A stretch of DNA of 37,650 nt from Candidatus Woesearchaeota archaeon (GTDB lineage Archaea > Nanobdellota > Nanobdellia > SCGC-AAA011-G17 > GW2011-AR20): positions 1-37,650 of the forward strand of contig JAGVYY010000048.1 of NCBI GenBank assembly GCA_018303005.1, given 5' to 3'. Under the pieces are notes generated by a model. The model saw only the letters and a program-made list of their open reading frames with translations. It was not told the origin of the DNA and searched no databases. Of the stretch, positions 8,583-17,679 are shown in pieces. Every line of letters begins with the position of its first letter. Positions within the stretch are counted from its first letter, which is position 1. The position numbers and the translations under genes were made by a program.

Positions 8583-10090
8583 TCTTTTAATGTGTATAAG
8601 CATGCATCTTTGTCTGATGCCTTTTCTTTTAGGTTACATGTTTCAAGCTTTTTGCAATTATCCTTATAGGATATCACTTCTGTTGTATTTACCTTTTTTA
8701 ATGATTTCCTGAATGCATCACAATCGTTTTTCTCAAAATTTTCATTTATGGCTTTTATGTCATTTATATAATCCTGACTTATCTCCTGATGAGACCATCC
8801 TGAAGGCGTTGAGATTTGGTAGAATATGGGTGCATAGGAGTAATATGCTTTTGCGTAGGAAGATTCGCTTTTCAGGATAACAAATTTTCCATCTACGCTC
8901 TTAAACAGTTTTATTGTCGATTTATCAGTGTCATTGTTTTTTATGAACCATGGTGTGTATGTTATTGACATTATTATTGATATCACGACCAATAAATTAA
9001 GCGAGATTATTAATGCTTTTCTTTGTTTTATAGAGAATTTTGTCTTCAATAACAAGAATGATGACAGGAATATAAAAAGTGTGTTGTAGGCATCAGGATG
9101 TATCTTGTTCAATATAGGAATAAAAACTATCACGTTTGTGAGTATAATAATGGCTAAGGCTAATTGGGGCAGGAAAAAATAAAAATTTCTTTTGTTCTTT
9201 TCGTTTTTTCTGTTCATGTAAAGAATGATTATAAACGACAATGTTACAAAAATGCTTGTCAGGCTCTCAAGGAGCAATGGCCCTGAAAAATTAAAATACC
9301 TCTCAGAAAAATTATAATTTGCAATGCTCGTCTGTTCATATCCTAGAACAAAAGGTATAGTCCAGAAGGAAGTTAAAACAACAATCAATAACATACTCAA
9401 GAGAATTTTATATATATTCCCAGTATTTTTTCTTGCTATGATTCTTATAATGATTAATGAAATGAACATTGAACTTGCAAGTATGAAAACTGTCTGATGC
9501 GACAACAGTAATAAGGAGCCTATTATTGATATCAAGAAGAATTTTTTATCTATAGGCTTGTCTTTGTAAAGCAGTATTATTGTGAAGAAAGGAATGAAGA
9601 ATGCCCATGACAGAAGTTCAGGTAGTCTGCCGACTCTCAGAAAATTTCCCATTGCTATTGGATTTGCAAGGAAAAATAAAAAAAACAAAATGCTCTTCTT
9701 CCAGGTTATATCTAACTTTTTACCAAGTATTAAGAAAAATGTCAATGATAGAACATAAATTGAAATCATTGATATGTAGGTTGAAAGCTGCACGTTTTTT
9801 AATATAAGATATATTGGAAGAGTGAAAAAGAACCATCCTGGAGGATAGAACCTAAACAAGTCATAACCATTGTACCAGTAATGAACTACTGACCTGAATC
9901 CGAATTCTGCCAGAAAGTATAGTTTTGCCATATGGCTGCTTATGTCATTTGTGAAATCAAATGGGAAATTTGTTATTATGTTAGACTCATCTATTAACCT
10001 GATTATCAGATAAGCTGACAGAAGCGCTATGATTAGGTAAAACCATTTCTCATGTAATTCTTTATAACTTTTGCCAGTCTCTGGTTTCAT
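8579..10090 (-). CDS. Polytopic membrane protein, 6-pyruvoyl-tetrahydropterin synthase-related (GT-C-like) family
   Basis: NDISSHMAKLYFLAEFGFRSVVHYWYNGYDLFRFYPPGWFFFTLP matches the characteristic N-terminal motif of PTPS-related membrane proteins. Confidence 0.65.
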   Translation of the reverse strand: MKPETGKSYKELHEKWFYLIIALLSAYLIIRLIDESNIITNFPFDFTNDISSHMAKLYFLAEFGFRSVVHYWYNGYDLFRFYPPGWFFFTLPIYLILKNVQLSTYISMISIYVLSLTFFLILGKKLDITWKKSILFFLFFLANPIAMGNFLRVGRLPELLSWAFFIPFFTIILLYKDKPIDKKFFLISIIGSLLLLSHQTVFILASSMFISLIIIRIIARKNTGNIYKILLSMLLIVVLTSFWTIPFVLGYEQTSIANYNFSERYFNFSGPLLLESLTSIFVTLSFIIILYMNRKNEKNKRNFYFFLPQLALAIIILTNVIVFIPILNKIHPDAYNTLFIFLSSFLLLKTKFSIKQRKALIISLNLLVVISIIMSITYTPWFIKNNDTDKSTIKLFKSVDGKFVILKSESSYAKAYYSYAPIFYQISTPSGWSHQEISQDYINDIKAINENFEKNDCDAFRKSLKKVNTTEVISYKDNCKKLETCNLKEKASDKDACLYTLKD

Positions 10091-10098
10091 AGAATTTG

Positions 10099-12888
10099 TT
10101 ATGTATATGCTTTATTGATTTTATTTACTTCATCGTTCGGGAACTCGTTATTCAGGTAGTACTCTGATACATCAATCTTCTCCGGGTAATTTATTCCCCA
10201 TATTCTTAAAGGTCCTATTAATCTTCCATTATATATTGCTAATGGCATGCTATTACTGTCGTCATATACTAACTTAAAATGTTCTGTGCTCTTCCCAAAC
10301 AAGTATAATTTCGTGAATAAGGTGCTATAAACTTCAGGCGAGAGATAGAGAGCTGCTCCAATCTGATTCATCTGGTTGTTCTGGATTACAGGGATGATTA
10401 ACAAGCAGGCATCAAGTCCATAGTTTTCAAATTTAAATTCACGGCCTTGCATGAACAAGCAACTCATTGGTATTTCTATCTGTTGATTGTTAAATACCAA
10501 GATTGCCTGTGGCTGCCCGAAATTTTGCTGCGTTGTTGTTTCATTCTTTTCGTTCTTGGTTGTTACTGAGTTAACAGGTACCAATATAGCGCCAATGCCT
10601 GTGCTTCTTCTTGGGTATATCTTTCCTTTGTAAACAAAATCATGATCTACTGGAGTGCCTCCAGAGTAAACAAGCATTGTTCCGTTTCTTGTCTCTTTTG
10701 TGTTCTGCAAATCTAATGAGAATGTATTTATCCACGAATACCTGTCATAATTCTCATCTGACCCAATTGAGGAAAATGCAGGATATTTTCCTATTTCATC
10801 AGATATTATCAGGACATTAGTTGCATTGTTTGCTTTTAGCAGTTCTAGTGCCTCTGTGTCATTATGCCCTGTTAACAGGTGTCTGCCTATAAAATAGTTT
10901 ATTGCATTTCTTGCGTTTCCTCCATCACTTAGTGTTGCTCTGTGCATTCCTGTCTGAATTAGATATCCATAATCCCACCAGTGAGCGAAGACTGCATTTT
11001 CAGGAGTGTTCTCCCTGACCCATTTTCCTGCTATCTGCCATTGTTGAGAGTATGTAGGACCAATATTTTGAGCCTGATTTAGTGTTGCTTTGCTAAAATC
11101 TGAAACTATGCTTACTGTGAATAGTATTAATATTATGTACAATGCTATCTTTATATACTGTGTTTTGAGTTTTTTTATTTTTTCAGCAACCCTGAATATC
11201 AGAAAACCAAACATTATTACTGTTATTGGTGTAAAAACAAAAAGCAATCTGATTGCGGTCCTGGCAGCTATGGCCATTATCACAAACCAGATAACTATGA
11301 ATAGATAACTTTCATTGATGTTTTTGAATTTATGCATGTCTTCCTTCTTTTTGTAATAGATATAAAGAACTGGAATCAAGGCTATTAGGCCTATAGATGC
11401 TATTGAAACAAAATATGTTAATAATGCAAGGCCAGACTCTCCATTAAATACTGAACTTTGGCTATATCTGCTGAATATAAAACCAAGCAAAGCCAATGCA
11501 AATATTCCTGCTACAATCCATGGTTTTTTCCCTTCGTTTTTGTTAAAAGACTTGGCTATATCATAAAAAAGAACAATTGCGCTGATCATGAATACCCAAA
11601 AATATGTTCTGCCAAAATTGCTGAACCAGTCTGTTATGAATGGCTGATGAGATTCCGCTACTGTTATAACCCAGCGATTTGTTGCAAATGGCTTTACTAA
11701 TAAGGTTGCTGTATTTTGCACCATTGTTAATATAAATGATGGTCCGAAAAAAACCATCTGCGCCAATAATCCCAGTAGTATTGTTGCTGCAATGCTTGTG
11801 ATTCCCAATGGAAATTTTTCTCCTATTCTTTCTTTAAGGTTAATTATATTCATGTCTAAACTAAAATAAATTATCAGACTAACAAATGTCAGCAAACTAA
11901 CAAGTGTGGCTGAAGATGTGATAATACTTATTATTGTGTATTTTTCACTATACAGAGATATTAAAAGCAAATGTGTAAGAAAGTACCATATAACATAGTG
12001 ATACACATCTTTTGTTGATATTTTGTTAAGCATTATTTTTATTGCAAAGAATAGCCCTATTACACTAATCATAAGAGTGACACCACCCCATGTCATACCC
12101 ATTGAAAAAGTAAATATGGCTGATAATACACTCAAGAATATTGTCTTTTTTATTTTTTCTTCCTTTAATGCAGCAATAAAAAAATACATGGCAGAAAACA
12201 TCAGCAGGACACCAAGGGCTTCTTTGTCTGATACTCCTGATGTTGTTCTGAATAAAAAAGCAGGCATGATTGTCAGGACCAATGTTGCCAGCAGACCTTC
12301 TTTTGTTCCCAATAATTTTTTTACAAGAAGAAAAAACATCACTGCTGTAGCCGGGAATACTATTGCAGGATACATTGTATCGATTAATTCCAATGTCACT
12401 GATGGAATGAAGAAATGGATGAATTTATAGAGAAGAACTATAAAATGTGCCAGAAAGCTGAATTCTGATACTCCTGTAAAACCTATTGGATAATACCTCA
12501 ATGTATCAACTGCCATCAGCTTTCCATTTTCCAGGATATATTGTGCATATCTTAGGAAAGCCATTGCATCAGGGTCAGCCGGAATATAAGAATTTGTTGT
12601 GATATCTTTCAGGAACTGTAAATTCTGTATCCTTATTATGAATCCCCATGCTGCTATATTCATCAATAATGCGTATTCTATCTTATTCAGCAGGATTAAA
12701 ACTATTGATATTGCCGGGATTATTATAAAGAGCAAGAGTTGACCATATTTTATTGTCTTTCCAAAATTGAAATAAATTGTTAATAATAGTATGATATATA
12801 CTATCAGCGTTATCCATATTTTTTTGTTTAAATTGTTTTTTAAAAAGTTTTTAACCTTCTCTTTTCTAAGCTCTACTTCGTCAACCAT
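10099..12888 (-). CDS. aglB: STT3/AglB-type oligosaccharyltransferase
   Basis: 929 aa, many TM segments, AHWWDYGYLIQTGMHRATLSDGGNARN (catalytic WWDYG), PADPDAMAFLRYAQYILENG N-terminal acidic motif. Confidence 0.95.
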   Translation of the reverse strand: MVDEVELRKEKVKNFLKNNLNKKIWITLIVYIILLLTIYFNFGKTIKYGQLLLFIIIPAISIVLILLNKIEYALLMNIAAWGFIIRIQNLQFLKDITTNSYIPADPDAMAFLRYAQYILENGKLMAVDTLRYYPIGFTGVSEFSFLAHFIVLLYKFIHFFIPSVTLELIDTMYPAIVFPATAVMFFLLVKKLLGTKEGLLATLVLTIMPAFLFRTTSGVSDKEALGVLLMFSAMYFFIAALKEEKIKKTIFLSVLSAIFTFSMGMTWGGVTLMISVIGLFFAIKIMLNKISTKDVYHYVIWYFLTHLLLISLYSEKYTIISIITSSATLVSLLTFVSLIIYFSLDMNIINLKERIGEKFPLGITSIAATILLGLLAQMVFFGPSFILTMVQNTATLLVKPFATNRWVITVAESHQPFITDWFSNFGRTYFWVFMISAIVLFYDIAKSFNKNEGKKPWIVAGIFALALLGFIFSRYSQSSVFNGESGLALLTYFVSIASIGLIALIPVLYIYYKKKEDMHKFKNINESYLFIVIWFVIMAIAARTAIRLLFVFTPITVIMFGFLIFRVAEKIKKLKTQYIKIALYIILILFTVSIVSDFSKATLNQAQNIGPTYSQQWQIAGKWVRENTPENAVFAHWWDYGYLIQTGMHRATLSDGGNARNAINYFIGRHLLTGHNDTEALELLKANNATNVLIISDEIGKYPAFSSIGSDENYDRYSWINTFSLDLQNTKETRNGTMLVYSGGTPVDHDFVYKGKIYPRRSTGIGAILVPVNSVTTKNEKNETTTQQNFGQPQAILVFNNQQIEIPMSCLFMQGREFKFENYGLDACLLIIPVIQNNQMNQIGAALYLSPEVYSTLFTKLYLFGKSTEHFKLVYDDSNSMPLAIYNGRLIGPLRIWGINYPEKIDVSEYYLNNEFPNDEVNKINKAYT

Positions 12889-12977
12889 ATCAGTATCCCA
12901 TCAGATTATTATAAAAAGGTTTCTAATATTTGTTTTATTGGAAATATTTATATAATTTTAATATTGGTGGTATAGCA

Positions 12978-13178
12978 ATGATTAAACATATTAAAAAAAT
13001 TTCCCGAAAAATCGGATTTACATCAGGTTTCTTGGTGTTCATAAGTTTTCTGACTTTTGTATCATACAAGAAATTGCCCGCATATATAAGATACTGGCAT
13101 TTTCTTTTTGGAATTATCATTTTATATATCTTGCTGTTTTTCATTAACAAGAGGATTAAAAATGAACAAAATCATTAG
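12978..13178 (+). CDS. Small membrane protein (SxtJ-like, tentative)
   Basis: 66 aa: MIKHIKKISRKIGFTSGFLVFISFLTFVSYKKLPAYIRYWHFLFGIIILYILLFFINKRIKNEQNH; two TM helices; GGTGG Shine-Dalgarno-like motif; position directly upstream of a carbamoyltransferase cassette. Confidence 0.6.
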   Translation: MIKHIKKISRKIGFTSGFLVFISFLTFVSYKKLPAYIRYWHFLFGIIILYILLFFINKRIKNEQNH

Positions 13179-13416
13179 GGTCTTTTTTATCAACTTTAAG
13201 GATGGCTTTAAGGATTTTGGGCATTTGATGGCTTTTATTGTAAATTATGTATTATTGTTCTTTGTTTACATTGTTGGTGTTGGATTGACTTCTATAATTG
13301 CCAAGTCATTCAAAAGAGTCTTTTTGAACATCAAAAAGAAAAGAGATGCTAAGTCATATTGGGAGGATCTTAATCTTAAAAGAAAAAAAATGATAGAATA
13401 TTACAGGCAGTTTTAA
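13162..13416 (+). CDS. Small single-TM protein of the carbamoyltransferase cassette
   Basis: 84 aa from MNKIIRVFFINF; C-terminus SYWEDLNLKRKKMIEYYRQF; overlaps both neighbours (17 bp upstream, 1 bp downstream), suggesting translational coupling. Confidence 0.65.
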   Translation: MNKIIRVFFINFKDGFKDFGHLMAFIVNYVLLFFVYIVGVGLTSIIAKSFKRVFLNIKKKRDAKSYWEDLNLKRKKMIEYYRQF

Positions 13417-15182
13417 TGAAGATGTACATACTAGGAATATCTTGCTTTTATCATGATGCATCAGCTTGTATTGTAAGAAACGGAAAGCTAATTGCAGCAG
13501 CGCAGGAAGAAAGATTTACCAGAAAAAAACATGATTCTGGTTTTCCTGCCAATGCAATCAGGTATTGCCTAAAAGAAGCCGGCATCGGCATAGATGAGGT
13601 TAATTATGTCGGCTTTTATGAGAAGCCTCTGCTAAAATTTGAAAGAGTTTTGTATCAGCATCTTGAGATGTTTCCAAGAAGTTTTAATACATTTGTAGCT
13701 TCAATTCCAAGCTGGTTTAATGAAAAATTAAGGGTAATAAGGATATTAAAGAAAAAGATAAAATACAAAGGCGATGTTCTTTTTGTTGACCACCATATGA
13801 CACATGCTGCAGGCTCTTTCCTGATAAGCCCGTTTAATAAGGCTGCTGTCCTGAGCATTGACGGAGTAGGAGAGTGGACCACTACTGTTTATGGCATGTG
13901 TGAAGAGAATGATATTCATCTGATGAAAGAGATTAAATTTCCTCATTCTATTGGACTGTTGTATTCGACTATCACAGCTTATCTTGGGTTCAGTGTAAAT
14001 AATTCTGAATACAAGGTCATGGGTTTGAGCGCTTATGGTGATATGAATAAAGACACAAATCTTTATTATAAAAAACTCAGGAAGGTTATTGATATCAAGG
14101 ATGACGGAAGCTATTTTTTGGATATGTCTTACTTTGTTTATCATTACAAGAACAGAATGCCTTCAGAAAAACTATGTAAGCTTTTAGGAGGGTCTATATC
14201 TATAAGAGATAGCGAGATGACTAAGAGACATAAAGACATAGCAGCAGCGTTACAGCTCATAACAGAAGATGTAGGTATGAAAATATTAAATTATTTGTAT
14301 AAAGAAACAAAATGCGAGAACCTAGCACTTTCAGGAGGTGTTGCTTTGAATAGTGTTTTCAATGGAAAAATATTAAGAAATACACCTTTTAAAAATATCT
14401 GGATTCAGCCTGATCCAGGTGATGGGGGTACAAGCGTAGGTGTTGCATTTTACGTTTATAATGTTATACTGAACAAAAAAAGAAATTATGTACTTGAAGA
14501 TGCTTATCTTGGTCCTGGATATAAGACTGAAGAGATAAAGACATTTTTGGATAATAACAAGATAAAGTATCTTCAGTTTAAGGATAATGATGATATGCTG
14601 AAAGAAACTGCGAAGCTGATATTCCATAACAATATTGTCGGTTGGTTCCAGGGAAGGATGGAATGGGGGCCGAGAGCATTGGGCGCCAGGAGTATTCTTT
14701 CAAATCCCTGCAACAAAAAGATGAAGCAAATACTTAATGTGAAGGTTAAACATCGGGAAAGATTCAGACCCTTTGCGCCTGTTGTTTGTGGGGAAGATGC
14801 ATTGAAGTATTTTGAATGTGATAATCCTATTCCAAAGCCAACTGACTTCATGCTGATGGTGTATCCTATCAGAAAAAAATATCACAGGCTAATTCCAGCT
14901 GTTACACATGCTGATGGCAGCGGAAGATTACAGACAATAAAGGAATCGCAGAATTTTTTATATTACAGGCTTATCAAGGAATTCTGTAAATTATCCGGGA
15001 TACCTATTTTGATAAATACATCCTTTAATATCAGAGGGGAACCTATAGTATGCAGGCCAGAAGACGCATATAGGTGCATGATGGGCACAGAAATAGATTA
15101 TTTGGTAATTGACAGATTTTTAATAAAAAGAAGTGATAATAAAAAAGATATATGGGATAGTGAAGCCTATGCAAATGATTAA
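13416..15182 (+). CDS. Carbamoyltransferase (NodU/TobZ family)
   Basis: YILGISCFYHDASACIVRNGKLIAAAQEERFTRKKHDSGFPANAI; VDHHMTHAAGSFLISPF; GRMEWGPRALGARSILSNP; INTSFNIRGEPIVCRPEDAYRC. Confidence 0.95.
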   Translation: MKMYILGISCFYHDASACIVRNGKLIAAAQEERFTRKKHDSGFPANAIRYCLKEAGIGIDEVNYVGFYEKPLLKFERVLYQHLEMFPRSFNTFVASIPSWFNEKLRVIRILKKKIKYKGDVLFVDHHMTHAAGSFLISPFNKAAVLSIDGVGEWTTTVYGMCEENDIHLMKEIKFPHSIGLLYSTITAYLGFSVNNSEYKVMGLSAYGDMNKDTNLYYKKLRKVIDIKDDGSYFLDMSYFVYHYKNRMPSEKLCKLLGGSISIRDSEMTKRHKDIAAALQLITEDVGMKILNYLYKETKCENLALSGGVALNSVFNGKILRNTPFKNIWIQPDPGDGGTSVGVAFYVYNVILNKKRNYVLEDAYLGPGYKTEEIKTFLDNNKIKYLQFKDNDDMLKETAKLIFHNNIVGWFQGRMEWGPRALGARSILSNPCNKKMKQILNVKVKHRERFRPFAPVVCGEDALKYFECDNPIPKPTDFMLMVYPIRKKYHRLIPAVTHADGSGRLQTIKESQNFLYYRLIKEFCKLSGIPILINTSFNIRGEPIVCRPEDAYRCMMGTEIDYLVIDRFLIKRSDNKKDIWDSEAYAND

Positions 15183-16302
15183 GACAATCTCAAGATTTTA
15201 CAAGGGATTCGCTGTTATTATACTGAACACTATCCTTCTGTTTATTTTCCTTAACATATTTTTTTATTTTGTTATCCAGATAAGGGGAGACTCGATAACG
15301 AACCAAAAATTTTACAATGATGATATTCTTAGCGAAGTATATCCTCATAGAAGTCATGAGGATATAAACTTGCTCCTGAAAGAGACCAAATCCCTGTTCC
15401 ATGTTTACAAGCCATATGTGCAATTTACTGAGCCAGAATTCAGGGGAAAATTTGTCAATATCAACAGAAATGGATTCAGAGAGGGTCATAATCAGTGCAG
15501 GTATCCCATAAACAAAAGTAAGTTCAATGTATTTGTTTTTGGCGGCTCCACAACACTTGGTTATGGTGTTGCTGATAATGAAACAATACCCTCGCAATTA
15601 CAGGATATCCTTTTGAATGCTTGTACTGATGTCTGTGTATATAATTTTGGCCAGGGCGCTTATTTTAGCACACAGGAAAGAATTTTTTTTGAGAATCTAC
15701 TGGTGGAGAAACAAATTCCAAACATTGCTGTTTTTATTGATGGCCTTAATGATTTTTATACTGTGAATAATGATCCTTTGCATACTAAAAGGCTTGCACA
15801 GTATATGGCAAGAAGATCAGACTTTTCAGATATATATAGCTACTTGCCATTGTTCAGGGCTATAAATTATTTTTTACCCGGGAAGGAAACAGAAACAGGT
15901 TTAAGGGAAGATAGTATTGAAGATGCTTTTTCTAGGTTGATAGATAATAAAAAGATAATAGAGGCAGCAGCCAGCGAGTTTAATGTTAAGACTTATTTCG
16001 TGATTCAGCCTGTTCCCACATATAAGTATAATTTGTCTTATCATATACCTTATTCCAGACATGATTATGTTAATGGTTTTGGGCAGAATGCCAGATCAGG
16101 TGATGGCTATGCTTTGTTGAGTAATTATTATAACAATCTGAATGAAAATGAAAAGAAGAATCTTCTCTGGCTGGCTGATATGCAAGAAAACCAAACAAAA
16201 AACTTATATATAGATATTGTACATTATAATACAGAATTTAACGGAGAGATAGCAGGTAGTATGGCAAATAGTATTGCAGAAGCTTGTTCAAAAAATGCGT
16301 AA
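15169..16302 (+). CDS. Membrane-anchored SGNH/GDSL-like hydrolase or acyltransferase-like protein
   Basis: N-terminal TM, then FNVFVFGGSTTLGYGVADNETIPSQLQDIL (block I-like GGSTT), YNFGQGAYFSTQERIFFENLL, IAVFIDGLNDFY. Confidence 0.75.
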   Translation: MQMIKTISRFYKGFAVIILNTILLFIFLNIFFYFVIQIRGDSITNQKFYNDDILSEVYPHRSHEDINLLLKETKSLFHVYKPYVQFTEPEFRGKFVNINRNGFREGHNQCRYPINKSKFNVFVFGGSTTLGYGVADNETIPSQLQDILLNACTDVCVYNFGQGAYFSTQERIFFENLLVEKQIPNIAVFIDGLNDFYTVNNDPLHTKRLAQYMARRSDFSDIYSYLPLFRAINYFLPGKETETGLREDSIEDAFSRLIDNKKIIEAAASEFNVKTYFVIQPVPTYKYNLSYHIPYSRHDYVNGFGQNARSGDGYALLSNYYNNLNENEKKNLLWLADMQENQTKNLYIDIVHYNTEFNGEIAGSMANSIAEACSKNA

Positions 16303-16456
16303 GAACAGAACTTTGATAGGTGAATTTTGGGACTTTTTGAGAATACGTAAATCATGGTGGCTTTTTCCTATAATTATTCTGCTTTTAATTGTCGGAATAT
16401 TTATAATATTTGCACAAAGTTCTTCATTGTCCCCATTTATCTATACTTTTTTCTGA
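16295..16456 (+). CDS. DUF5989-like small membrane protein
   Basis: MRKNRTLIGEFWDFLRIRKSWWLFPIIILLLIVGIFIIFAQSSSLSPFIYTFF matches the DUF5989 pattern as I remember it (E.W.FL..RK.WWL.PI...L...G....AQ.S...PFIYT.F); overlaps the SGNH gene by 8 bp. Confidence 0.8.
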   Translation: MRKNRTLIGEFWDFLRIRKSWWLFPIIILLLIVGIFIIFAQSSSLSPFIYTFF

Positions 16457-16598
16457 TTCAATCATCCTGCGTTAATGCAACTATTTAACCTTTCGGAGAT
16501 AAATGAGATTCTATTTAAAATTCTCCTGTCTAGTTTATCAGAATAATGCACTAGTAGATTATCAAAAGACATTTAAATCAGAATTTATATGCATACTG

Positions 16599-17531
16599 AT
16601 GAAAAAAGGGATAAACAGACATGTCATTAGAGAACATATAATAGACAAGTTTCAGAGAGAGGAGAAAAAAATAGATGAGCTTAAGAATGACATGGCTTTG
16701 GAAACAGGAAAACTGCAAATTTCAAGGCCAAAAGGATTTTCAAAGGATATTGAAAGCAAGTCGTTAAATTTTGAGAGTATTAAAAAAAATATTAAGGATA
16801 ATCTCAAAAAGATAAAAATTATTAATCCTGGCTGGAGCGACAATGGCAGGGTTCCTACAGGCATACCTGGACTTGATGATATTATGGGGGGAGGCTTAAG
16901 GAGGAATAGCGTAAACATTGTGGGTGGTGGAGCTGGAACTGGAAAAAGTATTTTTGCTATGGAATTCTTAGCACATGGAATAGAATGTCATAATGAAAAT
17001 GGGGTTTACATAAGCTTTGAGGAATCTGAAGAGAAAATCCTGAATGACTTTAAGGATTTCAACTGGAATCTAAGGGATAAAATAGAAAAAAAACAATTAG
17101 TCATACTGAATTACACTCCTGAGCAAGTGAATAAGGTTCTGGAATCTGGAGGCGGCATTATTAGGGATACTATAGAAAATATAAATGCTAGACGGCTTGT
17201 TATTGATTCTGTTTCAGCTTTTACTTTGCTGTATGACAGAGAACTGGAAAGAAGAAAGGCTTTACTGCAATTGTTTGAGAGCATTAACAAATGGAGCATC
17301 ACAGCTATTCTGGTTTCGGAACAGGAAGAGGATCCTGACAAGCATCAGACCAATACTATAGAATTTGAGGTTGATGGTGTTGTTTTGCTGTACAACATAA
17401 GAAAAGGCGATATCAGAGAAAGATCAATAGAGGTTTATAAAATGAGAGCTACACAACATGCTGGAAGAATCTTTCCTATGAGAATCGACAGCACAGGAAT
17501 TACAATATATTCTGAAGAGACTGTGTTCTAG
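16599..17531 (+). CDS. KaiC-like RecA-superfamily ATPase
   Basis: VPTGIPGLDDIMGGGLRRNSVNIVGGGAGTGKSIFAMEFLAHG (Walker A), VYISFEESEEKIL, ARRLVIDSVSAF (Walker B). Start chosen at the internal ATG; the track start adds an implausible 32 aa. Confidence 0.88.
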   Translation: MKKGINRHVIREHIIDKFQREEKKIDELKNDMALETGKLQISRPKGFSKDIESKSLNFESIKKNIKDNLKKIKIINPGWSDNGRVPTGIPGLDDIMGGGLRRNSVNIVGGGAGTGKSIFAMEFLAHGIECHNENGVYISFEESEEKILNDFKDFNWNLRDKIEKKQLVILNYTPEQVNKVLESGGGIIRDTIENINARRLVIDSVSAFTLLYDRELERRKALLQLFESINKWSITAILVSEQEEDPDKHQTNTIEFEVDGVVLLYNIRKGDIRERSIEVYKMRATQHAGRIFPMRIDSTGITIYSEETVF

Positions 17532-17679
17532 CAAATCTTTATTTTTTTAGTTAATTCTGGATATTACTTAGTTTCAAGATATTAATGCTGACGAAAGCGA
17601 CATTTAATCAAAACCGGGTAATTTGCGATAGAACCAATTTTATAAACATTTATAAATTTGCTTTGATTATCTTGTAATA

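Noticed and set aside
17532-17679. Intergenic region before the pilin array considered as a riboswitch or ncRNA
   Set aside because: Only an AT-rich promoter-like stretch (tttataaacatttataaa) was evident; no stable hairpin supported by eye.
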